A stretch of 64,000 nt of DNA from Burkholderia sp. Ac-20365 (GTDB taxonomy: Bacteria; Pseudomonadota; Gammaproteobacteria; Burkholderiales; Burkholderiaceae): the NCBI RefSeq assembly GCF_017104715.1, contig NZ_JAAGPI010000012.1:124001-188000 (forward strand), read 5' to 3'. Position 1 is the stretch's first letter; every line of letters starts with the position of its first letter. Under the pieces are notes generated by a model. It ran no database searches, was not told where the DNA came from, and worked only from the letters and a program-made list of their open reading frames with translations. Of this stretch, positions 34,427 to 42,817 are shown one piece after another. The translations under genes and the position numbers were made by a program.

Positions 34427-35374
34427 TCAGCGCGTGAAGTTCGCGCCGCCCGGACGGAATCGGGCATCGAACAGGTCGTGCTGGTCGAAGATCGCGTCGA
34501 TGTTCTTGCGGTCGTATTCGGTGAGCGTGGTCAGCGGCGCGCGCACTTTCATATTGGGCAACACGCCCTGCTTCATCAGCGCGTATTTCGTGCGAACGCG
34601 ATAGTCTCGCAACGGTGTGCGCCAGCAGGCGCGCGCAAGCGGTCCGAGCCGGAACCAGATTTCATAGGCTTGCTCGACCTTTCGTTCGGCCGCGAATTTC
34701 TGCATCTTCACGATCTCGGCTGTCGCGGTCGCGGCGAAGCCGATCAGCGCGCCGTCGCAACCCATCAACATCGCTTCCAGGATAAAGGTGTCGCTGCCCG
34801 TCAGTACGCCGATGCGCCGCTCGGCTTCGGCTGCTTCCTTGATGTTCTCGTTGGTCTGCTCGACATCGAACGACGCATCCTTGATGCCTTGGATATTCGG
34901 AATCTTCGACAGCGACTTGATCGTGCCCGGCGGATATTTGCTGAACACGTTCTGAAATGCCAGCATGGGCAGCTTCACGGCATCGGCCACCGCTGCGTGA
35001 AAGTCGACCACCATGTCCAGCGAAGGCGTGCCGACGAAAGCGGGCATCGGCGGGAAGAGAACGAGACCGTCCACGCCCAGGTCTTCGAACCGTTTCGCGA
35101 GCGTGACGGCGGCCGACGTATGGGTCGCGTTGATGCCCGACAGAAACGTGACCGAGCCGCCGAGCGCGGCGCGACAGCGGCGAATGACTTCGATCTGCTC
35201 GTCGACTTCGAGTGAACTCACCTCGCTTAGCGCCATGTTCATCGCGACCGCGCGAGGCTGGGCCGCGCCCACCTCCGCGATATAGCGATCGAGCGTGTTC
35301 CAGTCGATGTCTCCGTTTTCATGAAACGGGAGAACGGGAGCAGCAACGACGCCTTGTCCCAAGCTTTGACTCAT
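34427..35374 (-). CDS. Dihydrodipicolinate synthase/N-acetylneuraminate lyase family protein, catalytic triad altered
   Basis: A 315-residue TIM-barrel protein of the DapA/NanA family, whose members form a Schiff base with a 2-keto acid. The Schiff-base lysine is K165 (IQGIKDASFD). The usual YNxPSRTG segment reads FQNVFSKYPPG, so the catalytic tyrosine position appears to be Q141. The usual TTGE motif is replaced by ALSEVSS, so the threonine pair is missing too. It is therefore unlikely to be lysine-biosynthetic DapA; a keto-sugar-acid aldolase or dehydratase fits better. AAGGAG precedes the ATG at 35374. It heads the LacI-controlled operon. Confidence 0.9.
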   Translation of the reverse strand: MSQSLGQGVVAAPVLPFHENGDIDWNTLDRYIAEVGAAQPRAVAMNMALSEVSSLEVDEQIEVIRRCRAALGGSVTFLSGINATHTSAAVTLAKRFEDLGVDGLVLFPPMPAFVGTPSLDMVVDFHAAVADAVKLPMLAFQNVFSKYPPGTIKSLSKIPNIQGIKDASFDVEQTNENIKEAAEAERRIGVLTGSDTFILEAMLMGCDGALIGFAATATAEIVKMQKFAAERKVEQAYEIWFRLGPLARACWRTPLRDYRVRTKYALMKQGVLPNMKVRAPLTTLTEYDRKNIDAIFDQHDLFDARFRPGGANFTR

Positions 35375-35484
35375 GATCGACGACTCCTTGTTCAACGGTT
35401 GTCCGGCCCGTTGCGCGGGATTCACCATCGAGCTATCCCGGCACGAGTGGGTGTCAGCACAGAATCCTGTCTGCATTGGAGTCA

Positions 35485-35513
35485 AGTATGAAAGCGCTTT
35501 CTTTTGAGGTCAA
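35485..35513 (-). promoter_or_regulatory. Predicted promoter with embedded LacI-type operator (35490-35501)
   Basis: On the minus strand TTGACC (35513-35508) and CATACT (35490-35485) are 17 bp apart. The perfect palindrome GAAAGCGCTTTC lies in the spacer and overlaps the -10 by one base. It drives the eight-gene operon from the DapA-like gene to the LacI gene. A weaker half-conserved copy, GGAAGCGCTTTA, lies at 35546-35557. Confidence 0.7.
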
Positions 35514-35754
35514 GGCTTGTTTGCAGAGGGTTAACGTGAATATTGGGAAGCGCTTTATCTGGGAAGCCGGAGGCGGCGGGTGGAGCGAATGATGACTAAA
35601 ACATCGGTCGACGCGGAGTACGCGCGTTCGATTTTCGGGGTTTCTGCGGGAGAAGCGAGGGTCAGGTCGATCAGACCGTTATCGCGAACCGAACGACCAG
35701 CAAGAGGGAGAGAGATATGACCGTCGTCGGTTCACCCGCCGACGGTGCCGTCAG
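35514..35754. other. Intergenic region between the DapA-led operon and the TetR gene
   Basis: Apart from a weak LacI-type half-site near 35546-35557, I see no gene here. A 13-codon frame (35717-35758) has a purine-rich ribosome-site-like sequence but no other support. A short GTCGG/CCGAC stem lies just beyond the TetR stop codon, without a T-run. Confidence 0.4.
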
Positions 35755-36330
35755 CTAGCGCGACCGCGCCGCAAAAAACGCTTCGACGCCCGCAGACCAT
35801 TGCCGGTCACCCGTCGCGCGCGCAAGCATGTTCGCTCCGACAATTGCCGCAAACGCGGCCGTCATTTCATCCTCGGAGAGCGTCGACGAAGGATCGGCGC
35901 GCGCAACCTCCTTGAACGTCGCGAAGAGTTCATCGACACCCTCGCGATACGCGTCATGCAGCGCCGGACTCGCATGATGCCGCGCCGCGTCCTGCCCGAG
36001 CGCCACCACCAGGCAACCCTGCTCGACAGGCCTTTTGGCAAGGTAGTACGCGACAAGCCGTTTCAACGCGCCAACAACAGACTGCCCCTTCGGCCGCGCC
36101 TTCGTTTTCCAGTTGAGCACGGAGCGCGCAAATCCGGACGAACACGCTTCCGCGATCAACGCATCTTTCGATTCGAAATGATTGTAGAAGCCGCCTTGCG
36201 TCATGCCCGCGCGCGCCATGATGTCGGAAATGCTCACGGCCGCGACGCCGCCGCCGCGCACGGCCGCGTCGGCCTGATCGACGATCTTCTGCCGGTTCGT
36301 GTCCGCTTGCTCGCGATTCGAACGTCCCAC
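35755..36330 (-). CDS. TetR-family transcriptional regulator
   Basis: A 191-residue regulator with an N-terminal TetR helix-turn-helix (about residues 14-60; VSISDIMARAGMTQGGFYNHFESKDALIAEA). The FYNHFESK recognition region and the cysteine-containing LVVALGQD stretch resemble the AcrR/NemR-like group that senses small electrophiles or aromatic compounds. It lies 94 bp after the MaoC gene at 36425 on the same strand. Likely targets are that gene and the divergent tautomerase gene at 37069. Confidence 0.92.
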   Translation of the reverse strand: MGRSNREQADTNRQKIVDQADAAVRGGGVAAVSISDIMARAGMTQGGFYNHFESKDALIAEACSSGFARSVLNWKTKARPKGQSVVGALKRLVAYYLAKRPVEQGCLVVALGQDAARHHASPALHDAYREGVDELFATFKEVARADPSSTLSEDEMTAAFAAIVGANMLARATGDRQWSAGVEAFFAARSR

Positions 36331-36424
36331 GAAAACACCTCCTGTTGCGACGCCAAGGGTGGGAAGAAGACTTTCGTCCGATCCACATTAAAGGTTGATT
36401 GAACGTTATTTTATCTCCAGGATA

Positions 36425-36889
36425 TCAGGCACGCCTGAATGCCAGGAGACGGGCGACCAGCCGTTGGCATAGCTCGCCATGCTGGTTCAATGTGTCGCTT
36501 TGCACGACGACGATTCCACGGTCTGGCCTGGATCGCGATGGTGCGATTTCCATGACCGTGCTCACGACGTGCAGAACGTCGTCCGGACGCGTTGGACGCG
36601 GCCATGTGATTTCGCCTCCCGCGCCGATCACACCTTCCGCAAACGGCAGACTCTCAACGAGAAGCCTCATCGTGATAGCAGCCGTGTGCCAGCCACTCGC
36701 AGCCAGTCCAGCGAAGAACGTATCTTTGGCGGCCTCATCGTCAAGATGAAAAGGCTGCGGGTCGAAACGCTGCGCGAATTCGCGTATCTGCTCGACGTCG
36801 AGCTTGTGCTCCGAACTCGTGAACACCGCTCCGACGGTGAGATCTTCCAGATAGACCACTTCCGCGCTGGCGCGGCTGCTCTCGCTCAT
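36425..36889 (-). CDS. MaoC-family dehydratase
   Basis: A 154-residue single hot-dog protein. The hydratase motif is RFDPQPFH, which keeps the catalytic aspartate and histidine of (R)-specific enoyl-CoA hydratases. RPDDVLHVVSTVMEIAPSRSRPDRGIVVV follows the family pattern. AGGAGG lies five bases before the ATG. It is divergent from a tautomerase gene and followed by a TetR gene, so it forms a small separate unit. Confidence 0.92.
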   Translation of the reverse strand: MSESSRASAEVVYLEDLTVGAVFTSSEHKLDVEQIREFAQRFDPQPFHLDDEAAKDTFFAGLAASGWHTAAITMRLLVESLPFAEGVIGAGGEITWPRPTRPDDVLHVVSTVMEIAPSRSRPDRGIVVVQSDTLNQHGELCQRLVARLLAFRRA

Positions 36890-37068
36890 ATTGCCCTCCT
36901 GTCAATGCTCCGATCATTGCGACGCTTGCCAAACGCGCCGCGACACACATAGAATAAATTACGCTCAACATTTATTTTTGACAAGCGATGGCGAGCGCGA
37001 AGAGGCGAGGCAACCGCTTTACGCGCGGCGTCGCGCATCAGCATCGACTTCAATTCAAGGAAATTTTC
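36890..37068. promoter_or_regulatory. Divergent intergenic region between MaoC and tautomerase genes
   Basis: This 179-bp region has an AT-rich core at about 36949-36985 and the ribosome sites of both genes (AGGAGG at 36896-36901 on the minus strand; AAGGA near 37058 on the plus strand). It should hold both promoters. No clear TetR palindrome was found. Confidence 0.4.
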
Positions 37069-37452
37069 ATGCCACTCGTACGTATCGATCTCGCCGAAGG
37101 CCAGTCCGCCGAATATCGCAGCGCCGTCGCCGACGAGGTCTACAAGGCAATGACCACCACGATGAACGTGCCGGTCGACGACCGCTTCATGGTGATCAAC
37201 GGGCACAAGCCCGGCGACTTCATCGCCGATCCGACCTATCTCGGCATCCAGCGTTCGCCCCAGTGCATCATCGTGCAACTCACGTTGAATGCGGGCCGCG
37301 ATATCACATTGAAAAAGGCCTTTTACAAGGCGCTGAGCGAAGGCCTGCACGCGCGCGTCGGTCTGCGGCGCGAAGATCTCTTCATCAGTCTCGTTGAAGT
37401 GCCTAAAGAGAACTGGTCGTTCGGCAACGGTGAGGCGCAATACGCGCAGTGA
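37069..37452 (+). CDS. Tautomerase family protein (4-oxalocrotonate tautomerase/MIF fold)
   Basis: A 127-residue tautomerase. After removal of Met the chain starts with proline (PLVRIDLAEGQS), the catalytic base of the superfamily. The C-terminal ENWSFGNGEAQYA is typical of longer two-repeat tautomerases. AAGGA precedes the ATG at 37069; longer starts would bury the proline and are rejected. It converts enol to keto forms or acts on haloacrylate-like acids. It is convergent with the efflux operon, 22 bp away. Confidence 0.9.
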   Translation: MPLVRIDLAEGQSAEYRSAVADEVYKAMTTTMNVPVDDRFMVINGHKPGDFIADPTYLGIQRSPQCIIVQLTLNAGRDITLKKAFYKALSEGLHARVGLRREDLFISLVEVPKENWSFGNGEAQYAQ

Positions 37453-37474
37453 TTGCAGAGGTAAAGGACGCGGC

Positions 37475-38965
37475 TCAGCGTGGCCTCGGTTCGACAGGCG
37501 ACTCGGCACGATAGCCACCGCCGAGCGCCTTCGTCAACGCGATCTCCTGACTGAGCATCTGCCCGTTGAGCGTCAGCAGCGCAACCTGCTCGGCGACGAT
37601 CGGCTGACGCGCTTCGAGCGCCGCAAGCCGGCTCGTCAATCCGCGCTGATAATGCGCTTCGACACTGTCCCGCGCGAACGTCAGCGATTCGATGCGCTGC
37701 TTCTGCAGTTGCGTCTCTGCGTCGAGCGCCTGCAGGCGGCTGCCCGTCTGCGCGACGTCCCGCACGGCATTGAGCACCGCCTCGTTGTATTGCTCGATCA
37801 GCAGGTTGCTGCCCTCGCGCGCGCCGCTCAGGTTCGCGTTGAGGCGCCCGCCATCGAAGATGGGCAGATACAGGCCCGGAATCAGGTTGATCTGCTGGCT
37901 GGCGTGCGTGAAGAGGTCGGCGAGATGCAACGCGTTGAAGCCGAAGAATGCCTTGATATCGAAGCTCGGATAAAACGCCGCTTTCGCCGCGTCGATCCGG
38001 TCGAACGACGACTCGACGTACCAGCGCAACGCCTGCAGATCGGGCCGGCGCGCCAGCAGCTCGTATGACAGCGCGGCAGGCAACGCAGCCTGCGAGCGCG
38101 GCAACGCAACAGGTTCGATCGCGGGCAAGCCGTCCGCGCCAGCGCCGACGAGCGCCCGCATCGACTCGCGGAACTGCGTGATCTGCGCTTGCGACGACGC
38201 GATCTGCCGCTCTATCGCCAGTTGCTGCGCGCGGGCTTCTTCAAACGTTGTACGCGCTTCAAGCCCGCGCGCGGCGCGCGCTTCGTGCGCGTCGACCGCG
38301 AATACAGCAATTTCGTGAGATTCGTTGAGCAGGTCGATGAGCTGATAAGTGGTCTGAATGCCGTAGTAAAGCTGCGCGACATCCGTCGAGATTTCGAGTT
38401 CGACGGCCGACGTTTCGGCCAGCCGCGCATTGCTCACACCGAGCGACGCAGCAATCTGCGCGCGCTGCTTGCCCCAAATATCGATGTTCAGGCTCGCGCC
38501 AAGACCGACCAGACCTTCGGTGTACCACGGCCCGGCCAGTCCGAGCGCCGGTTCGTTCAACGCGAACGGGCCGAGAAAGCCGTTCGCGGACACATGCTCG
38601 CGGTCCAGCAGCGCCAGTGCCACGACCTGAAGGCTCGATCCCGTTCTGACCAGTTCGACATCGGACTTCGCCTGCGCGACGCGCGTGCGCGCGATCACCA
38701 TCGTCGGCGCATTGGCGAGCGCCTGATCGATCAGCGCATTGAGCTGATCGTCGCCGTACCGCGTCCACCAGCGCGCGGCGGGCCAGCCGTCGCGCGCGAG
38801 ATGGATGTCGTTCGCAAGCGTGATCTGCTCTGGCGGAATCTGCGCATAGGGCGCGTTGTCGTGATGGATCAGCGCGCAACCCGGCAGAACAGCGCATGCC
38901 AGCCATGCCATGCGCAAGCCGCGCCGACGCCATGATGCCGCTCTCCAACTGGTTCGCGCTTTCAT
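37475..38965 (-). CDS. mdtP: Outer-membrane efflux lipoprotein (NodT family, MdtP-like)
   Basis: A 496-residue TolC-like channel with a lipoprotein signal (lipobox ending at C30 in AVLPGC) and two repeats of the outer-membrane efflux domain rich in long helices. ELLARRPDLQALRWYVESS and YPSFDIKAFFGF are family signatures. Its ATG overlaps the stop of the FUSC-domain gene. The order of genes and their sizes match E. coli ytcA-mdtN-mdtO-mdtP, where the set exports puromycin-like drugs and dyes. Here the likely role is export of aromatic acids or toxic intermediates. Confidence 0.92.
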   Translation of the reverse strand: MKARTSWRAASWRRRGLRMAWLACAVLPGCALIHHDNAPYAQIPPEQITLANDIHLARDGWPAARWWTRYGDDQLNALIDQALANAPTMVIARTRVAQAKSDVELVRTGSSLQVVALALLDREHVSANGFLGPFALNEPALGLAGPWYTEGLVGLGASLNIDIWGKQRAQIAASLGVSNARLAETSAVELEISTDVAQLYYGIQTTYQLIDLLNESHEIAVFAVDAHEARAARGLEARTTFEEARAQQLAIERQIASSQAQITQFRESMRALVGAGADGLPAIEPVALPRSQAALPAALSYELLARRPDLQALRWYVESSFDRIDAAKAAFYPSFDIKAFFGFNALHLADLFTHASQQINLIPGLYLPIFDGGRLNANLSGAREGSNLLIEQYNEAVLNAVRDVAQTGSRLQALDAETQLQKQRIESLTFARDSVEAHYQRGLTSRLAALEARQPIVAEQVALLTLNGQMLSQEIALTKALGGGYRAESPVEPRPR

Positions 38966-41043
38966 GTTCGAGCCGCCTGTGATGCAGGCGCCGCAACGGT
39001 TGCTTCAATTCGCCAGTCCGGCAAACCCGCGATTTGCCGCGACAGTTCGTTCGCGGCGGCGATCAGCGACGCTTCAAGCGATTGGGCTGGCACAGCGATA
39101 CGGCGCGGCGCATGTGCATCGGGTGGATTCGCCGCAAGTGACTGCGCGTACAGACTGAGTTCGTCGTACGCCTGCGTCAGCACCGGTCGAATGGCGTCGA
39201 CGTCTCGCGCCGCCAGCGCATTGCGCAGCGCATCGCCCGCCAGCATGATCTCGCGCCCTTGCGCGAGAACCGTTTGCGCGCGCAGCGTCAGTTGCGCCTG
39301 TTCGCCTTCCTGCCACGCGGGTTCGAGCGCGACGCGCGCGAGCGTAGCCTCGCAATCGGCGAGCACGGCCCACGCCTGCAACTGGCGCTGCGCGTACGGC
39401 AATGCATCGCGCGCTGCGTCCTCCGCCCGTGGCGCGCGCAGTTGTGCGGCGACGGCGCGCAGCATCGTCGCCAGCTTCTGCCGCAGCACGTCGCCCTCGC
39501 CTTCCCGCCAGAACGACATCTGCACGAACGTCGCCACGCCGACACCCAGCATGATGCCCACCAGGCGGTCGCGGATTTCGGTGAGGTTCGTCGTCGGTCC
39601 GAACTGACCGAGCACCGCGAGCGAAAACGTGAAGATCAACTGAACGCCGGCATACGAGACCCGCTCCGAGCCCGCCGATAGCCACGCACCGAACGCAACC
39701 ACGGGCAGCGTCATCAACAGCAGCCCGACGATATCGTCGAGATGAGGAATGACGAACACCACCATGAATAACGCAAGCGCACTTCCGGCAGCCGCTCCGG
39801 CCACGCGCAACACGGCGCGCTGCGTCGATGCACCTAGGCTCGGCAGCGCGACGATCACGCAGGTCAGCATGATCGTGTGAATGCCTTGCCAGTCGACGGT
39901 GTTGTAGAACACATAGCAGACGAGCACCGCCAGCAGCGTCTTCAGTGAAAAACGCATGTACGCCGGGTTGGTCCACGCGTCAGGCGCGACCATTGGCTCG
40001 CTTGCGGGCGGCTTGCCGGACGCGGCGCCGCTTGCGACGAGATCCGCATACGCATGCAGCGCGCGCTGCATATCCGCAGCGGCGGGGATGGAATCGGCGG
40101 ACGTGCGCTCTTCAGGCGTCGCCGTGCTCACATAGCGATAAGGCTCGTCCGACTGCACGGATGCGTCCAGCGCGCGTACGTTCGCGCGCAGTTCGTCCAG
40201 CATCGCACGCTGCGCCGCAGATAGGCCCGGCCACGTCGCGGGCAACACACTCGCGCCTCGATAGAGTCGCGACACGGTGGCGATGCACGCAAGTTGCAAC
40301 GCCTGGTGCTCGCGAAAATTCGCATCGCGCATCGTCGTGAAGCGCAGCAGCTTTTGCAGCGTGAGCGCGCCCTGCTGCACGGCCGTCAGCGTCACGGGTG
40401 CATCGCTAACCGTGCCGTCCGTCAGATGCGCCAGGCGGCTCTCCAACGCGCCAAGCTGCCGATGGATTTCCGCCTTCAACTGCAACTGCGGCTCGACAGG
40501 CAGCAGCAGCGTGTTCACCAGCAGCGTCAGCGCAATCGGATAGTTGACGGCAACCCACACCCACAGCACGGCGCGAATCAGCAGATCGGCCTGATCGGTC
40601 CGATCGACGAAGCTCTGCACATAGATCACCACAATGGCGACGATGAAGAACACCACGCCGATCCTGAGAACACGAATCAGGTACACGCTGCCGAAAAACA
40701 TCAGGCTCGCAATCACGATGCGCAACAACGGATAGTCGAAGGTGAACTTCAGGAGCAGGATCGACAGGCCGATTGCGAGCGTCGATCCGACGATGAACAT
40801 CACGCCGACCAGCCGCGTGACCACGACATTCGACTGCGTGACATAAAACACCACCAGCAGCGACAACGGAAGCTCGGGCACTTCGAGCGCCATCGATGCG
40901 ACGATCACGATCGCGCTCGTCAACATGCACCGCAACATCACATTCGCGCGGCCAGGAAAAGGCGCAAACTCGCGGCTCAGAAACGCGCCTGCTGCGCGCA
41001 GGCTATCGGGTAGGAAATCGGGCAGATAATCGGCGGCGGCCAT
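38962..41043 (-). CDS. mdtO: FUSC-family inner-membrane efflux protein (MdtO-like)
   Basis: A 693-residue protein with two membrane blocks of about six helices each (about 40-180 and 360-520) separated by large cytoplasmic segments, the architecture of the FUSC/AaeB/MdtO family. The second block reads FSLKTLLAVLVCYVFYNTVDW. E. coli MdtO is close in length. It works with the membrane-fusion protein at 41053 and the outer-membrane channel at 37475. The stop overlaps the mdtP-like ATG. Confidence 0.92.
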   Translation of the reverse strand: MAAADYLPDFLPDSLRAAGAFLSREFAPFPGRANVMLRCMLTSAIVIVASMALEVPELPLSLLVVFYVTQSNVVVTRLVGVMFIVGSTLAIGLSILLLKFTFDYPLLRIVIASLMFFGSVYLIRVLRIGVVFFIVAIVVIYVQSFVDRTDQADLLIRAVLWVWVAVNYPIALTLLVNTLLLPVEPQLQLKAEIHRQLGALESRLAHLTDGTVSDAPVTLTAVQQGALTLQKLLRFTTMRDANFREHQALQLACIATVSRLYRGASVLPATWPGLSAAQRAMLDELRANVRALDASVQSDEPYRYVSTATPEERTSADSIPAAADMQRALHAYADLVASGAASGKPPASEPMVAPDAWTNPAYMRFSLKTLLAVLVCYVFYNTVDWQGIHTIMLTCVIVALPSLGASTQRAVLRVAGAAAGSALALFMVVFVIPHLDDIVGLLLMTLPVVAFGAWLSAGSERVSYAGVQLIFTFSLAVLGQFGPTTNLTEIRDRLVGIMLGVGVATFVQMSFWREGEGDVLRQKLATMLRAVAAQLRAPRAEDAARDALPYAQRQLQAWAVLADCEATLARVALEPAWQEGEQAQLTLRAQTVLAQGREIMLAGDALRNALAARDVDAIRPVLTQAYDELSLYAQSLAANPPDAHAPRRIAVPAQSLEASLIAAANELSRQIAGLPDWRIEATVAAPASQAART

Positions 41044-41052
41044 GGGCGCTCC

Positions 41053-42105
41053 TCAATGACCGTCGTTGCCGCGCGCGGGTTCCAGCACAGCCACCGCCGA
41101 CGTGCCGACGCGGAATAGATCCGGGTTCGGATCGTCGACGCGAATCTTCACGGGAAAGCGCTGCGACACATGTACCCAGTTGAGCGTGCGCTGGATGCGC
41201 GGCAAACCGCCCGGCAGCGCAAGGCCGCCTTCGTCGGGTGCAACGCCGTAGCTGGTCGAATCGACGGCGCCCTTGAAGCGCTGGCCGGTGTCGCTCAGCA
41301 GGTAGACGATGGCGGGTGTGCCTGCCTTGACGCCCTTGAGTTCCGTCTCGCGGAAGTTCGCGACCACGTACCAGTGGCGCGTGTCGATCAGCGTGAAGAC
41401 CGGCTTGAGCGCCGACGCATATTGTCCCGTCGTGGTCTTGAGCGCGACGACGCGGCCGTCGAATGGCGCGCGCACGGTGGCGTACTCGAGGTGCAACTCG
41501 GCCAGCGCGATCTCCGCCGTCACGACGGCGCGTTGCGCCACCAGCGCGTCGACGCCGCTCACCGCCGCTGCCGCCTGTTGCGCCTGCAGTTGCGCGGCGC
41601 TGAGTTCGGCTTGCGTGGCGCGTTGCGCGGTGCGCGCACGGTCCACATCCTCCGCCGACACATAGCCATGCGACAGCAGCGGCTCCATCCGGTTCAGCGT
41701 ATCGGAAGCCTGGCCCGCCGCGGCCCGCGCCCGCTCGACAGCCGCGCGCACCGATTGCGCGTTGTACTGCTGCGCATTGACGGTGCGCTGCGTCAGTTCG
41801 ATCTGCCGGTCGAGCGCGACGAGCGACGCCTTGCCGCGCGTCAACGCATCCTCATACGGACGCGGATCGATGCGGAATAGCAGGTCGCCCTGCTTTACCG
41901 CCTGATTGTCGCGCACGGCCATCTCGACGATGCGCCCGTTGACTTCGGGCACGACATCGATCGTGTCGGCGTAGACGTACGCGTCGTCGGTGCGTGGCGC
42001 GCGATCCAGCTGGCGAATCACGAACAGCACCAGCAACAGCGTCACGACGACCAGCACGATGGCAGGCCATGCTCTCTTCTTCGACTTGCTGGCAATTGTC
42101 GCCAT
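41053..42105 (-). CDS. mdtN: HlyD/EmrA-type membrane-fusion protein (MdtN-like)
   Basis: A 350-residue periplasmic adaptor with one N-terminal membrane helix (about 14-32). The lipoyl/biotinyl-like half-motifs appear as VVPEVNGRIVEMAVRDNQAVKQG and TVRAPFDGRVVALKTTTGQYAS, with a coiled-coil hairpin between them. The C-terminal beta-barrel contains VVANFRETELKGVKAG. The gene precedes the FUSC gene by 9 bp and follows the ytcA-like gene by 19 bp, so the whole set is one operon. Confidence 0.93.
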   Translation of the reverse strand: MATIASKSKKRAWPAIVLVVVTLLLVLFVIRQLDRAPRTDDAYVYADTIDVVPEVNGRIVEMAVRDNQAVKQGDLLFRIDPRPYEDALTRGKASLVALDRQIELTQRTVNAQQYNAQSVRAAVERARAAAGQASDTLNRMEPLLSHGYVSAEDVDRARTAQRATQAELSAAQLQAQQAAAAVSGVDALVAQRAVVTAEIALAELHLEYATVRAPFDGRVVALKTTTGQYASALKPVFTLIDTRHWYVVANFRETELKGVKAGTPAIVYLLSDTGQRFKGAVDSTSYGVAPDEGGLALPGGLPRIQRTLNWVHVSQRFPVKIRVDDPNPDLFRVGTSAVAVLEPARGNDGH

Positions 42106-42124
42106 TGCCTCACCTGAAGGAGAT

Positions 42125-42478
42125 TCAGCGTTGAAACAGCATCAACCAGACCGCGAGTGACAGGAACGTGACAAGCGTTGGAAACACAACGGCGGAAGGC
42201 CACAGCCAATGATCGACCTGCAACCGTTTGAGAATCAGATAGAGGACCACCGTCAGCACGACGCCTGCGACGATGCAGAACAGCCAGTCGGGGAAATACG
42301 CGCCGAGCACGCTGATGGACGGCGAACCCGAGCAGCCCGCGAGGCAAACGGACGCAATCGCCGCGATGTGGGCGGCGTACTTCAGGCGTTGGCCTGTGAG
42401 GAATGGAATGAGATGTCGCTTCAAAGTCGTCCGTGTCGTTTGAATCGATGTCACGCTTTGCAGCTTTCGCCGACGCAT
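42125..42478 (-). CDS. ytcA: YtcA-family small membrane lipoprotein
   Basis: A 117-residue protein with a lipobox near C49 (SVCLAGCSG) followed by SISVLGAYFPDWLFCIVAG and a second membrane helix, characteristic of YtcA. The basic N-terminal extension before the lipobox is longer than usual, but GAGG close to the ATG supports this start. It opens the operon just as ytcA precedes mdtNOP in E. coli. Its function is not established; a helper role in the efflux complex is likely. Confidence 0.85.
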   Translation of the reverse strand: MRRRKLQSVTSIQTTRTTLKRHLIPFLTGQRLKYAAHIAAIASVCLAGCSGSPSISVLGAYFPDWLFCIVAGVVLTVVLYLILKRLQVDHWLWPSAVVFPTLVTFLSLAVWLMLFQR

Positions 42479-42817
42479 TCTGCCTCAACTTTCGAAGCAA
42501 TGGACACGAAGGAACGTTCCAATCGCTCCGTTCGTTAAACGCCACCTCCAGTCGCTCGCCTGCCAATCGACAATGAAAGGAGTCTGAAACGCTTCTACCG
42601 CTTTTTCCGTGCCTCACGCGTTATGTGTGAAAGCTGACTTTGCAGCGATCACCGATCAGGTGCATCGCGCAGCCTGACGGGATCGTCATTCGAAAGCAGC
42701 GGCTTTAATGCGCGCTCCGTCGCGCTGTTTCCCGTGCGTTCGTTCGTGCGCACTACATTACACGGGATTCCAGCCGCTGATAATGCTTTCGTGTTCGCAG
42801 TTCATTGAGGATGGCGA
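42479..42817. promoter_or_regulatory. 339-bp intergenic region upstream of the efflux operon
   Basis: No gene is supported. It lies between the end of actP and the start of the ytcA-like gene, both on the minus strand, so it should hold the actP transcript end and the efflux operon promoter. I found no strong terminator, operator or promoter pair. Confidence 0.4.

Noticed and set aside
35717..35758. 13-codon frame with a strong purine-rich ribosome-site-like sequence
   Set aside because: It is too short to judge, ends at the TetR stop on the other strand and has no evidence of conservation available.
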